NCBI GenBank assembly: GCA_004213555.1
Contig: SHAP01000004.1
Location: 62,001-126,000, forward strand
DNA: 64,000 nt
Source: Phycisphaeraceae bacterium
Lineage (GTDB): Bacteria; Planctomycetota; Phycisphaerae; Phycisphaerales; SM1A02
Direction: 5' to 3'
The notes below the pieces were generated by a model that searched no databases, was not told where the DNA came from, and was given only the letters and a program-made list of their open reading frames with translations. Position 1 is the first letter of the stretch, and each line of letters starts with the position of its first letter. The translations under genes and the position numbers were made by a program. This document shows, in pieces, positions 1 to 9,163 of the stretch.

Positions 1-157
1 TGAAGGCAAAGGTGATGGTGGGCTCGGCCGATTCGGGCTGGGCCGGCCCGTCCTCAAGCGTGACCTGATTCAATTTGGGGGCGGCCAGGAGCGGGCTGCT
101 GACCACGAGCCCGCCAAGGAGCAAGGGTGCCAAAAAACTGCGCGGTGATCCTGACAA
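1..157 (-). CDS. gspD: Probable type II secretion secretin (GspD), N-terminal fragment
   Basis: Only the first 52 codons are inside the window. The best start is TTG at 157, five bases after a GGAGGT ribosome site. The translation begins with a signal peptide (basic SGSPRS, then LAPLLLGGLVV and a cut near LLAAP), followed by a short linker and a beta strand TITFAF. That strand fits the start of the secretin N0 domain. It is the last gene of the secretion operon, 67 bases after the gspM-like gene, which is where an outer-membrane secretin would be expected. The fragment is too short to prove the family. Another exported protein is possible. Confidence 0.5.
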   Translation of the reverse strand, partial: MSGSPRSFLAPLLLGGLVVSSPLLAAPKLNQVTLEDGPAQPESAEPTITFAF

Positions 158-181
158 AATCCACCTCCGTGTGGCTGCATC

Positions 182-198
182 TGCCGGCTCCGCCGGCA
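182..198 (-). other. Short perfect hairpin before the gspD-like start
   Basis: TGCCGGC and GCCGGCA form a perfect 7-bp stem with a 3-base loop in the 67-base gap between the gspM-like stop and the probable secretin start. There is no T tract, so it is not a classical terminator. It may damp translation or stabilise the mRNA for the distal gene; that role is a guess. Confidence 0.3.
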
Positions 199-224
199 CA
201 GAGAGTCTATCGGACGATTGAGGA

Positions 225-1157
225 TCAGCGAGGAATCGCGCTGCCAATTTCAATACGAAGTTGCTGGTCGGCCCGCTGCAAAACCACCAGTTCAGGCTCG
301 ATGCCCGAGATCACCGCTCTGCCAATACCGGCCCCTTCACGCAGCACCACCGTCTTGCCATTGGGACGCACCCACCATGACTCCATGGTCCCCGCCAGTT
401 TCGCGATTCCAGTCAATCGCCATCTGTCGTAGGGAAATGAAGGCGACGAAGGCGGAGACGGCTTTGGGTTGGGCTGTGCCGCGGCGACGGCCGGAGCCGG
501 GGGAAGCGCGAACGGATTGCTGCGGACAAAGTCGGCAAATTGGGCCAAGGCTTCGGGGGATGCGTTTGCAGGCTCTGGCTCACCCGCGTCGGGGCCCAAA
601 AGGAACATGGTGGTGCACCGAACCGAAAAGCGCAAGCCGGCACCACCGAATACTGGATCGAGCCGCACGTCTTCAATTCGACATGGCCAAGATTGCGCTC
701 GAAGTTCAGTCAGCAAACCCAGAACACGACCCACAGGAGCCACGCCACCAATTTTGAATTCGAGGGTGGCAAAATCCGGCTCATCACGGCGTTTTCGCAG
801 CGAGGCCTGAGCTCTTCCCATGACAGACCGAGCCGGGGTCTCGACCAAGCGAGGCTCAGAAGTGATGACGGTCGCCTCCGCCACTTTGAAAGATTCGAGC
901 AGGCGGTTCAGCTGGGTACGAACCCGATGATCCACCGTTTCTTCATCGCCGCCCAAGGTTCGGGCCCGAAGATCATCCAACGCTTTGCTGGCTTGGCGTC
1001 CCCGACGGACTTCCTGACCGGCCTTCTGCAATCGTTCGCGATACGCCGCAAGATCGGCACGCGCTTCAGCCACCGGCCCCGACCACCACGACCGGTACGC
1101 GCTGTACAAAAGACCTGTGAGCACCAGGACCCCAAGAGCAACGAGTCGGATGTTCAA
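225..1157 (-). CDS. GspM/PilO-like inner-membrane protein with a GspC/PilP-like C-terminal domain
   Basis: 310 residues. One N-terminal membrane helix (about residues 4-22) is followed by a coiled coil (25-100) and a ferredoxin-like periplasmic region (100-190), the pattern of GspM and PilO. After a Pro/Ala/Ser-rich linker (about 205-235) comes a small all-beta domain, with LTGIAKLAG at the start and an IGRAVISGIEPELVVL stretch near the end. This resembles the HR domain of GspC and the PilP beta domain, which contact the secretin. The ATG overlaps the gspL stop by four bases (ATGA). It probably forms the inner-membrane platform with GspL and GspF. The fusion is inferred from sequence pattern, not from a database match. 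A canonical GspC was not found in the window. Confidence 0.65.
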   Translation of the reverse strand: MNIRLVALGVLVLTGLLYSAYRSWWSGPVAEARADLAAYRERLQKAGQEVRRGRQASKALDDLRARTLGGDEETVDHRVRTQLNRLLESFKVAEATVITSEPRLVETPARSVMGRAQASLRKRRDEPDFATLEFKIGGVAPVGRVLGLLTELRAQSWPCRIEDVRLDPVFGGAGLRFSVRCTTMFLLGPDAGEPEPANASPEALAQFADFVRSNPFALPPAPAVAAAQPNPKPSPPSSPSFPYDRWRLTGIAKLAGTMESWWVRPNGKTVVLREGAGIGRAVISGIEPELVVLQRADQQLRIEIGSAIPR

Positions 1158-2608
1158 GGCTCGCTCTCCCGACCAAGTTCATACGTGAAGGCTCGGGGCA
1201 ACCGTGACCCTTTTGCTGCCTCAGCGCCACTGGTTTCGATGCGATACCGATCCCCTTCGACCAGCGCCGCTCGGATGGCGTCGGCGACCGTTCGATCTTG
1301 GGCCTCGCCCGTCATCACAAATCGGAGCTGGTATGGGCTTTTCCACTTCTCTTTTCCAGAAGCCTTGTCGTCGTAAACCACCCCGTCAAATGCCATGAAA
1401 CCGCGCCACGATCCCATGACCGCACGACCATCATCAGGGACAACTTCTGAAATCGCCTGCAGTTCCGAAACAAAGTCAGGAGCAACCGAAAGCCACTCCA
1501 ACGCGTGCCGGTAGCGGAAAAGATTCCGCAGCGCTTCACCCTCAGCTTGGGTTTGTTGCGGGAGCTCGGCCCGGAGCAAATCGATTTGGGCTTGAAGTTG
1601 TCTCACTTCTTTGTTCCCAGAAGACCAAATCCACCCGAACAACACCAAAATCACGCCCGCCAACAGCATGCCGCGCCGGCGGCGCGGTCCCGAGAGATCT
1701 TGAGCAGCCCGTGGATGCTGTAGATCAATCCGAGGGTGAGAAAGCAAATGGGCGCGACCCAAGCCGACCAGCCCCCAAGGCGTGCCAGCTGGGTGTTCAA
1801 CATCAGCCGCCAGTGCCGTATCGAGCGGGGCTGCAACCCGATGCACAGAAAGACCAAGAGCACTGCGAAGCCGGTCCACCAAGTGGTCGGCCAACTCTTC
1901 TGCCCCCGACACCACTATCTCCCCCACTGGCTTGTCTTCGGTCATGCGCCAAGCCGAGACCAGCCGAATTGTTTCACGCTCGACATCTTCAAGATCATCA
2001 CTTGCGGCCCCCACTCGGTGAACAACGCCGTCGACCACAATGGCCAAAGATGGCCCTCGGGTCAGGTCAATGGCAAGAGCAGGTGCTCCACCAAGGGCGT
2101 CCAGAAGATCTGGTAAACCCAGCACCCGAAGAGAAACCCCGGCAAGTTTCCGCCCTGAAGTGGTGGCCAATGCATTCCCCAATTCCATGATGGTCCCGTT
2201 GGCGCCAACCACAATGGCGGTCGTGGTGGCTTCGTGGGTTTCAATAGGCAAGCAATCCACCGCGGCCCCAACCTCATCCAGATGAGCCTCTTGCAGCAGG
2301 CGAAACCGAGCGACGGTTGGCAGTTCATCGGGTTCTGTGGTTGGCAATTCCAAACGCCGCAAGACCGACTCTTCTCTTGGCAAAGCCAAGAGCAAAGAAC
2401 CCGGTGGCTGGTCCGCAATCGCTGCGGCCAGTTCTTCCGCAGCATCCGAGTCGGTTGGCGAAAACGGCGGCAAGTCAAAAGGAGGGCTCAATTCAAATTG
2501 GGCTTGATCACCATGGCCTTCCATGTTGATGTGGATCCCCCGCCCACCTTCTCGGCGCAGCTCAAGGACCAACAGGGAGGTTTCACGTCCGAATCGCACG
2601 GACGACAT
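1154..2608 (-). CDS. gspL: Type II secretion assembly platform protein GspL (PilM/PilN-like)
   Basis: 484 residues from ATG at 2608, one base after the gspK stop; an in-frame ATG at 2617 is an alternative. A long cytoplasmic part (1-300) has the alternating Gly/Asp-rich strands of the actin-like GspL/PilM fold, for example LALPREESVLRRLELPT and LAIDLTRGPSLAIVV. A single membrane helix lies at about 314-328 (LLAGVILVLFGWIW). A coiled coil and a small periplasmic domain follow. In known systems GspL recruits the GspE ATPase and pairs with GspM, encoded here by the next, overlapping gene. Family similarity is weak at primary-sequence level, so the call leans on order and topology. Confidence 0.7.
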   Translation of the reverse strand: MSSVRFGRETSLLVLELRREGGRGIHINMEGHGDQAQFELSPPFDLPPFSPTDSDAAEELAAAIADQPPGSLLLALPREESVLRRLELPTTEPDELPTVARFRLLQEAHLDEVGAAVDCLPIETHEATTTAIVVGANGTIMELGNALATTSGRKLAGVSLRVLGLPDLLDALGGAPALAIDLTRGPSLAIVVDGVVHRVGAASDDLEDVERETIRLVSAWRMTEDKPVGEIVVSGAEELADHLVDRLRSALGLSVHRVAAPLDTALAADVEHPAGTPWGLVGLGRAHLLSHPRIDLQHPRAAQDLSGPRRRRGMLLAGVILVLFGWIWSSGNKEVRQLQAQIDLLRAELPQQTQAEGEALRNLFRYRHALEWLSVAPDFVSELQAISEVVPDDGRAVMGSWRGFMAFDGVVYDDKASGKEKWKSPYQLRFVMTGEAQDRTVADAIRAALVEGDRYRIETSGAEAAKGSRLPRAFTYELGRESEP

Positions 2609-2609
2609 C

Positions 2610-3896
2610 CTACGCATTCGGCGGGCGATTTCGCGCTGGTGCGCGGGAGGAACCCGAAGAAGGTTCTGGATTCGATTCAGTGGCGCTTCTCCGGCGAGGT
2701 CGATTTGGTGGTCGTCGAGATGGCTGCGCGACGTTCGATGCGTTGCCCTCTTCCTCGGCAAGTTGAGCACGCTGTTCCATGACAAGACCCTGCACCGTTG
2801 CATCCAAATTCAACGAACGCCAGGCGGCCAAACTGGGACGAGGCGTCCCCAGATCAACCACACAGCGAACACGATCGGGAGGAGTCAGGTAATTCTCCTG
2901 ATCGTCACCCATGAGCCCGAGCTCAAAATCAACACGCCACCGAAACGACCGGGTGGTGAGATGGACCGCACACTGATCGAAATCTTCGGCAGGAATGATG
3001 CCACGCAGTACCGGCCAAACAATGGTGGATCGCTCCTGATCGCTGAGAGTCGATCGGACAGACACCATCTCAGCCGCGGCGGAGCCGATACCCGGAATGG
3101 CCGCCAGCACCGCCTCCGGTGCGGTGTTCACATCAATTCGGCCCCGAGCCAAGTCGGCCTCAAACGCGAAAGCGTCCAAGATTTCCACCCAGTCCTGCAC
3201 CGGAACGTTGAAGGATTGCAACACGCGAACCAGATCGCCGACGTCTTGGGGCATTTGTCCCCTTGCGAACAAATCTGAAAGTACATCTGAAGCTGCTTGA
3301 CCAAATCGTCCGGCCACCCGGGCAGCGATCTCGTTGTTCCAGTCGCTGCCGAGTGGAAGGCGTTGTCGACCGTCAACCTGGAGTTCAGGCTCCTCGGCAT
3401 GCACCGTCAGCAAGGGTTCAATCAACATGAAATCTTGGGAGGACATCTCAGATTGCATCAGTGATCGCACCGAAGTCGCCTGTCGAGCGCTGTTCAACAC
3501 CGCAGAGAAAGGTGCCAGCTCAGCCACACGGTCCCACCATTCTTGGGGTGTCACACGAAGGTCAAGACGCCCCGATTCGGCCCGAAGAGGCGAGCAAAGT
3601 CCGGTGGGGTCTGCATCCATCAAACGCAGGGTCAGATCGCCCTGCTCGGTCTCACGGATGACCCATGAGGACTCAACTTCAGGGATGCCTCCGCTCAGCA
3701 CCTTCTCGCGTTGGCGACCAAGATGCAGACGTAAGACCTCCAGCGCCGATCGGATGTCCGCTTGCCGTTGGGCCAGTTGATTGCGTTGCCAACCGCGCTC
3801 CGCGGCCGGAGAAGAAAGGGCAAACAAACCCGCGGCAGACAGCAGGACACTGACGCCAACCAGCAAGACCACCGGCAAGACAACCCCGGATTTCAT
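2610..3896 (-). CDS. gspK: Type II secretion minor pseudopilin GspK
   Basis: 428 residues, larger than a usual pseudopilin, as expected for GspK. The leader MKSG is followed by a hydrophobic N-helix without the Glu at position 5, the normal exception in GspK. A helix-hairpin-helix-like segment, DVNTAPEAVLAAIPGIG (about residues 260-276), is the family hallmark of the T2SSK domain. The C-terminal 45 residues are a disordered Arg/Pro/Ser tail. GspK caps the pseudopilus tip with GspI and GspJ, both encoded just upstream. The start overlaps the gspJ stop by four bases. Confidence 0.85.
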   Translation of the reverse strand: MKSGVVLPVVLLVGVSVLLSAAGLFALSSPAAERGWQRNQLAQRQADIRSALEVLRLHLGRQREKVLSGGIPEVESSWVIRETEQGDLTLRLMDADPTGLCSPLRAESGRLDLRVTPQEWWDRVAELAPFSAVLNSARQATSVRSLMQSEMSSQDFMLIEPLLTVHAEEPELQVDGRQRLPLGSDWNNEIAARVAGRFGQAASDVLSDLFARGQMPQDVGDLVRVLQSFNVPVQDWVEILDAFAFEADLARGRIDVNTAPEAVLAAIPGIGSAAAEMVSVRSTLSDQERSTIVWPVLRGIIPAEDFDQCAVHLTTRSFRWRVDFELGLMGDDQENYLTPPDRVRCVVDLGTPRPSLAAWRSLNLDATVQGLVMEQRAQLAEEEGNASNVAQPSRRPPNRPRRRSATESNPEPSSGSSRAPARNRPPNA

Positions 3897-4537
3897 GGGA
3901 AAGATCCTGTGGATGTGGTCGGATCAACCGGAGCGAAAATACGATGGCGATCAGGCCGTGGCCACTCCGACTCTTCAAGTGTCGGAACATCTGCCTCGAT
4001 CGTGCCTTCGGCGGTTTCGATCGCCTCCGGCTCCGGGTCAAATTCGTACCAGAGTTTGCATTCAATGGCCAAAGGCAACCCTTGCTCGACTGACCATGAA
4101 TCCGTCCAGTTCGAACCGTCGTGGTATCGCAACTGGACGATCGAGACTGTGCTGCGCCAAGTCAAAGTGTTGTTTGAAGATCGTGCCGTAAAGATCTCTT
4201 GAAACTGCTCATCAAAACGGGCCTCATAACGAACGGAGTCCACCAGAAGATCTTTCGGGTTGGACTCTGGGCCCATGGCAGGGAGCACACTCCCACGATG
4301 GTGAATTGAAACCTGACGATCTCCGCCTGAGACTCCGCCAATACTGGCATCTGCACAGGAAAATGCTTCGGCCAGTCGACCGAACATGGCATCAACTTCG
4401 CGATCTCGTATCGCTTCAGACACCGCAAAGTCACGACCCTGACGGTACGTCTCGGCAAATGAACCCACCGCAACCGTCAACGCCAAAATCAGCGCCAAAG
4501 CCACGAGCATCTCCATCAACGTCAAAGCCCGATTCAT
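3893..4537 (-). CDS. gspJ: Type II secretion minor pseudopilin GspJ
   Basis: 214 residues with a class III prepilin leader MNRA followed by LTLMEMLVALALILAL. This gives an Ala, not Gly, before the cleavage site and the conserved Glu at mature position 5. A globular beta-rich part follows. Position between gspI and gspK and the size fit GspJ of the pseudopilus tip. Start and stop both overlap the neighbours by four bases, indicating coupled translation. Confidence 0.75.
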   Translation of the reverse strand: MNRALTLMEMLVALALILALTVAVGSFAETYRQGRDFAVSEAIRDREVDAMFGRLAEAFSCADASIGGVSGGDRQVSIHHRGSVLPAMGPESNPKDLLVDSVRYEARFDEQFQEIFTARSSNNTLTWRSTVSIVQLRYHDGSNWTDSWSVEQGLPLAIECKLWYEFDPEPEAIETAEGTIEADVPTLEESEWPRPDRHRIFAPVDPTTSTGSFP

Positions 4538-4974
4538 CGCCGCCCCTCAAACAAGTCATCGGCCTCAAAACCATCAGGGTCATCGGGGCGAACTTCGATC
4601 AACCGTTCCACTCGGGCCAACGGCCTTTCTTCAAGGCCGTCAACGTTTTGCACGGTGATGATCACGCGAAATAAACCTGGAACAGCGCGTTCACGTTCCG
4701 CCAGCACCAAAAAACCGTCCGGACGAAATGGGGTGTCGAAGGCGTCCGCGGAGCCCAGCGGCTGGTCGGGATCGTCCCGAAGTTCGGGCCACGGCAAGAT
4801 TCCCGCTTCCAATTCAGCGAGCCGGGACAAAGCCAAATCAACGGCCTGGGCCTCCCGCCGCCCCTGCCCCACCGCACGTTGCCCGGCTTCGATGGCGGAA
4901 AATCCAAGCGAAATGACGGCCAAAAACAAAGCCAAAGCCAGAAGCACTTCCAACAAAAGCGCACCACGCCTCAT
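4534..4974 (-). CDS. gspI: Type II secretion minor pseudopilin GspI
   Basis: 146 residues, starting at the ATG of MRRGALLLEVLLALALF, so that the prepilin peptidase site falls after Gly4 and Glu is at mature position 5. Longer in-frame starts exist upstream but would bury the signal. The ATG overlaps the gspH stop by four bases. The short length and the order H-I-J-K match the GspI subunit that nucleates the tip complex. Confidence 0.75.
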   Translation of the reverse strand: MRRGALLLEVLLALALFLAVISLGFSAIEAGQRAVGQGRREAQAVDLALSRLAELEAGILPWPELRDDPDQPLGSADAFDTPFRPDGFLVLAERERAVPGLFRVIITVQNVDGLEERPLARVERLIEVRPDDPDGFEADDLFEGRR

Positions 4975-5414
4975 GGGACAGGTTCCGGAGCCACCACGGT
5001 GACCTGTCCGCTGACCACGCCAAGTTCGACGACGTGGCCATCCTCCAAGCGCCCCGATGAACGGGGCATAACCGTGCCATCGGGCGCAATGAGTGCCAAT
5101 ACCACTGGCTCTTCCCAGGACAACCGACCAGGGAGAGTTCGAAGGTACAAAGGCTGAATTTGTTCTTCGGAAGTGCTTACTGGTTGAGTGAACGCCAAAT
5201 CTGCTTGCCCCCACACCATCAGCGCTGCTCGCTCTTGCTGCGCGTGCATGCAAGAAATATCGATCAAGGCTTCCAGCTGGACCTGCAGCAAATCATGGTC
5301 CCGGTCGGTGCGAAGGAGAACCCCAACCACCAACGAAGACAGGGCGGCCAACAAGGCCAAAGCCAACAGCAATTCGAACAGAGTGAATGCGTGGCGGACG
5401 CCGCGGGGCATCAT
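4971..5414 (-). CDS. gspH: Type II secretion pseudopilin GspH
   Basis: 147 residues with the leader MMPRGVRHA and then FTLFELLLALALLAAL, a type IV pilin-like N-helix with Glu5 and Ala before the cut. The remainder is a small beta domain with many charged residues. It sits between gspG and gspI and is joined to both by four-base overlaps. GspH is a minor pseudopilin that joins the tip to the GspG fibre. Confidence 0.75.
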   Translation of the reverse strand: MMPRGVRHAFTLFELLLALALLAALSSLVVGVLLRTDRDHDLLQVQLEALIDISCMHAQQERAALMVWGQADLAFTQPVSTSEEQIQPLYLRTLPGRLSWEEPVVLALIAPDGTVMPRSSGRLEDGHVVELGVVSGQVTVVAPEPVP

Positions 5415-5932
5415 TCGGATTCGCCGGCTCCGAAATCACCACCCAAACCGAAATCATCACTGCCCCCAAAGTCCTCCATGCCTTCTCGAAGATCCCCATC
5501 GACGTCCACGAGGGCCATGTGATTGTGGAGATCGTCTTCAGTGTCAAACTCCCGGTCGGGTCCCGCAGAAACAAGGTCATACGGCATGCCTTCCACCAAC
5601 TCGCTGGGGGCAGCGTACCGCCAAGCGGTCCCCCATCGGTCTTCAGGAATAGGTTTGGTGACATATGGGCCCCGCCATTTTGAGGCTTCGTCTTCATCTT
5701 CAAGAGCCGCAGACGACCAAAGAACCGCAATGCCTTCTTCCTCGCTGGGCACACGATTCATGTTGATTTCAAAGCGTTCAAGAGATCGCCCAAAGGTGTT
5801 CAAGTCGGCTTTGGTCAGATCGAGGTCGGCCTCGGCCTTGGTGCCGGAAAGACTCTGAGCCACCAACGCACCAATGGCAACGAGGATGGCAATGGCAATA
5901 AGCAATTCAATCAAACTGAAGGCGCGTCGCAT
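5411..5932 (-). CDS. gspG: Type II secretion major pseudopilin GspG
   Basis: 173 residues. The ATG at 5932 is chosen because AGGAG lies six bases before it; an in-frame start at 5965 would overlap gspF. MRRA is followed by FSLIELLIAIAILVAIG, the pseudopilin helix with Glu5. The WRGPYVTKPIPEDRWG segment (about residues 84-99) and the PYDLVSAGPDREFDTEDD segment are typical of GspG, whose C-terminal loop binds calcium; the Asp run fits that. A Gly/Asp-rich tail of about 35 residues is longer than usual. GspG polymerises into the pseudopilus. Confidence 0.9.
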   Translation of the reverse strand: MRRAFSLIELLIAIAILVAIGALVAQSLSGTKAEADLDLTKADLNTFGRSLERFEINMNRVPSEEEGIAVLWSSAALEDEDEASKWRGPYVTKPIPEDRWGTAWRYAAPSELVEGMPYDLVSAGPDREFDTEDDLHNHMALVDVDGDLREGMEDFGGSDDFGLGGDFGAGESE

Positions 5933-5961
5933 GGCATTCTCCTGATTGAAAAGCATACCCC

Positions 5962-7149
5962 TCAAGAGACGGTGGAGTTCATCTTGAGCATCGGAAGAAC
6001 CAATGATAGAAAGATAAAGAAGACCACGCCGCCCATGGCCAGCAACAAAATCGGCTCCACCAACCGCATCAGCAGGGCCAAGCGGTCCTCAACCCGCCGC
6101 TCAAGCCCCCCCGCCAGCCGCCCCAAAGCCGGAGCCAAGGCGTTGGACTCCTCTGCCACCATCAAGATCTCGAGCGTGTCCGGATCCAAAAATCCTGAAT
6201 TGGCCAAAGGCGGCACCAAAGACCCACCTTCTTTGACCCGTTCCAACGCCTCACCCACGGCCTCACCCAAACGTGGGTGGCCGGCCGCATCTTGACTGAT
6301 GGCCAGCGCCTGGGGAAGTCCAATTCCATTGTCCAGCAAGGTGCCAAACGCACGGGCAAATCGGGCGGTGATTGCCGCTCGGACCACCCCGGAAGCCACG
6401 GGAATACGGAGAGGGCCCTCAACCCGGACACGGAGAAGAAGGGGGTGGTGCCTGAATACAAAAAGTCCCACCCCAAGAACAACAACCGCCACCGACAACC
6501 AAGGCCAATCGGCACGAATGGTGGCGCTGGCAGACAACAACAATTGCGTGGATGTGGGAAGGGCGTTGCCATTGGCCAAGAACCCCTCAAATTTAGGAAC
6601 CAACACCGTCAAGGCAACCACAACCACGCCCAGACCCACCACCAAAAGAACCAGGGGGTAGACCAAAGCGCCAATCACCTGCGAACGCATGCGGGCAGCG
6701 TGTTCTTGGTTGTCCGCAATACGCTCCAGCACGTCTTCCAAGAAGTTGCCCTGCTCCCCAGCCCGAACCATCGCGCATTGCACGTCAGAAAAGATCTGAT
6801 CATGCCGAGCCAACGATTCTGCCAACGTCGCACCTTCGGTCACCCTCTGGGTGATGTCTTCGGCGGCGGCGGCCAATTTGGAATTGGAAGACTGGTTGGC
6901 CAGAAGACGGAGCGCTCGCAAAAGAGGCACACCGCTTCGAAGCAAATCTGCCAACTGGCGGTAGAACCGTGCCAAAGCAGATGTACCAACTCTCCCGCGA
7001 CTTCGCCGCCGAGTCCGCTCTCGAACCTGCAGAGGAACCAACCCACGGTCACCGAGTTCACTCACGGCGGCCGCATGATCTTGGGCCGAGACCACACCCT
7101 CATGCTTTTGACCCGACGGGCCACGAGCGGTGTAGACAAAATCCGGCAC
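5962..7149 (-). CDS. gspF: Type II secretion inner-membrane platform protein GspF
   Basis: 395 residues, the usual GspF/PilC size. It has two repeated helical T2SSF domains (about 65-185 and 265-390) and three membrane helices, at about 165-190 (VIGALVYPLVLLVVGLG), 218-236 and 365-390 (ILLLAMGGVVFFIFLSLVLP). The conserved FYRQLADLLRSGVPLLRALR motif opens the first repeat. GspF anchors the pseudopilus assembly machine and works with the GspE ATPase, whose gene is not in this window. It begins two bases after the acsA stop. Confidence 0.92.
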   Translation of the reverse strand: MPDFVYTARGPSGQKHEGVVSAQDHAAAVSELGDRGLVPLQVRERTRRRSRGRVGTSALARFYRQLADLLRSGVPLLRALRLLANQSSNSKLAAAAEDITQRVTEGATLAESLARHDQIFSDVQCAMVRAGEQGNFLEDVLERIADNQEHAARMRSQVIGALVYPLVLLVVGLGVVVVALTVLVPKFEGFLANGNALPTSTQLLLSASATIRADWPWLSVAVVVLGVGLFVFRHHPLLLRVRVEGPLRIPVASGVVRAAITARFARAFGTLLDNGIGLPQALAISQDAAGHPRLGEAVGEALERVKEGGSLVPPLANSGFLDPDTLEILMVAEESNALAPALGRLAGGLERRVEDRLALLMRLVEPILLLAMGGVVFFIFLSLVLPMLKMNSTVS

Positions 7150-7151
7150 GG

Positions 7152-9146
7152 TCAGGCCTCACCACGAAGTTGCGAAAGGACCTTGGGATCTTCGAGGGTC
7201 GTCATGTCCTGGGTCGATTCAACTCCAGCTGCCACGTCTCGCAACAGGCGACGCATGATTTTCCCACTCCTTGTTTTTGGCAAGGCATCTGTGAAACGCA
7301 GCAAATCGGGCTTCGCAATGGCCCCGATCTCGCCGCCAACATGTTGGCGGAGGTCAGCAATCAAGGCCTGACGGTCCTGTTCGTTTTCGGGACGGTGGGT
7401 TGGGCTCAAAGTGCAAAACGCGGCGATCCCCGTGCCCTTGATTTCGTGGGGCATGCCCACGACCGCCGCTTCCACGACGGCAGGATGCGAAACCAAAGCA
7501 CTTTCGACTTCCATGGTGCCCATGCGGTGGCCCGAAACATTGATGACGTCATCAACGCGGCCCATGATCCAGAAGTAACCACGCTCATCACGCCGGGCCC
7601 CATCTCCGGCGAAATACAAGCCGGGCAAACGAGACCAGTAGGTGTCAATAAACCGCTCGCGGTCGCCGTAGATGCCACGCAACATGCCGGGCCAAGGTTG
7701 ACGAATGGCCAAAAGTCCGCCAGTTCCATGGGGGACCTCTTGACCATCTTGATCCACGATGGCCGCGTCAACTCCAATCGCTGGAAGCGTGCACGAACCT
7801 GGCACGGTTGGCGTGGCACAGGGCAGAGGTGTGATCATGTGACCCCCGGTCTCGGTCTGCCACCACGTATCGACAATCGGACACCGCTCGTGACCAATCA
7901 CCCGGTGGTACCACATCCACGCTTCTGGGTTGATGGGCTCACCAACCGTGCCCAGCACTTGCAGCGAAGTCAAGTCATGTCGATTGGGATGCTCCTCACC
8001 CCATTTCATAAACGCTCGAATCGCCGTGGGGGCGGTGTAAAAATGCGTTACCGAATGGCGAGCGCAAATGTCCCAAAATCGGTCCTCCGCCGGAGCGTTT
8101 GGTGCGCCTTCGTACATCAAGGTGGGAACTCGGTTCGGCATGATGCCGTACACGATGTACGAATGCCCCGTGATCCAACCGCAATCGGCGGTGCACCAGT
8201 ACATCTGGTTGGCGTCGGCACGAAGGTTGAACGTGTTTTTCGCAGTATGCGCGGTCCAGACCATGTATCCCGCGGTGGTGTGCAAAATCCCCTTCGGCTT
8301 TCCCGTGGATCCTGAGGTGTACAGCAAAAAGAGGGGCGCTTCCGCCTCCATCGCGACACATGCACACTCTGCAGAGGCATTGGATACCAAGTCGTGCCAC
8401 CACACGTCTCGATCTTCCTTCCACTCGATGTCGTTCTGGCAACGCCGAAGCACCAAGACATGATCAACCAGATCGATGCTCGCCAGCGCCTCATCCACAT
8501 TGGCCTTCAACGGAACAACCGATCCACGACGCCATGAACCATCGCACGTCACCACAAGGCGACTTTGGGCATCCTGCACACGATCGGCAATCGCAGATGC
8601 GCTGAAGCCACCAAAAATCACGGAGTGCACAGCCCCAATTCGAGCGCAGGCCAGCATGGTGATCGCGAGCTCCGGAACCATCCCCATGTAAATGGTGACC
8701 ACATCTCCAGCTTCAACCCCGAGCTCTCGCAGCGCGTTGGCGGTCCGTGAGACCTCCTCTTGCAGCATCGACCAGGTCAACTTTCGAATTTCTGGACCTT
8801 GGTCTCCACAGGGTTCTCCTTCCCACACCAAACCAACTTCCGCACCGTGACCATCGGCAACATGGCGGTCAACGCAATTGAAGCAGACGTTGGTTTGCCC
8901 ACCGTCGAACCACCGAGTGTCCGGCATCTCGCCTTGAAGCACAGTGTCCCAGGGTTGCGCCCACCAGAATGTGGAAGCCACTTCGCCCCAGTAGGACGAC
9001 GGTTCCGACAGGGCAAATTCGTGTTGCTCTCGCCACTGGTCCAGATTGGCAACCAGAGCCCCACCCAGCCGCTCCGCGATTCCATCTGGGGGAGGGAACA
9101 ACCTGTTTTCATGCAGTACCGATTCAATCCGGGCGTCGTCGCTCAT
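7152..9146 (-). CDS. acsA: Acetyl-CoA synthetase (AMP-forming)
   Basis: 664 residues. It activates acetate with ATP and CoA to acetyl-CoA. The core AMP-binding motif YTSGSTGKPKG, the DTWWQTETGG motif, the GRVDDVINVSGHRMGT hinge and the C-terminal PKTRSGKIMRRLLR, whose Lys is the usual acetylation site, are all visible. ATG at 9146 is preferred; a TTG seven codons upstream would overlap the rnr stop. It lies 17 bases after rnr and two bases before gspF, an unusual place for a metabolic gene between an RNase and a secretion cluster. Confidence 0.95.
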   Translation of the reverse strand: MSDDARIESVLHENRLFPPPDGIAERLGGALVANLDQWREQHEFALSEPSSYWGEVASTFWWAQPWDTVLQGEMPDTRWFDGGQTNVCFNCVDRHVADGHGAEVGLVWEGEPCGDQGPEIRKLTWSMLQEEVSRTANALRELGVEAGDVVTIYMGMVPELAITMLACARIGAVHSVIFGGFSASAIADRVQDAQSRLVVTCDGSWRRGSVVPLKANVDEALASIDLVDHVLVLRRCQNDIEWKEDRDVWWHDLVSNASAECACVAMEAEAPLFLLYTSGSTGKPKGILHTTAGYMVWTAHTAKNTFNLRADANQMYWCTADCGWITGHSYIVYGIMPNRVPTLMYEGAPNAPAEDRFWDICARHSVTHFYTAPTAIRAFMKWGEEHPNRHDLTSLQVLGTVGEPINPEAWMWYHRVIGHERCPIVDTWWQTETGGHMITPLPCATPTVPGSCTLPAIGVDAAIVDQDGQEVPHGTGGLLAIRQPWPGMLRGIYGDRERFIDTYWSRLPGLYFAGDGARRDERGYFWIMGRVDDVINVSGHRMGTMEVESALVSHPAVVEAAVVGMPHEIKGTGIAAFCTLSPTHRPENEQDRQALIADLRQHVGGEIGAIAKPDLLRFTDALPKTRSGKIMRRLLRDVAAGVESTQDMTTLEDPKVLSQLRGEA

Positions 9147-9163
9147 GACGCTGAGTGTACGTC

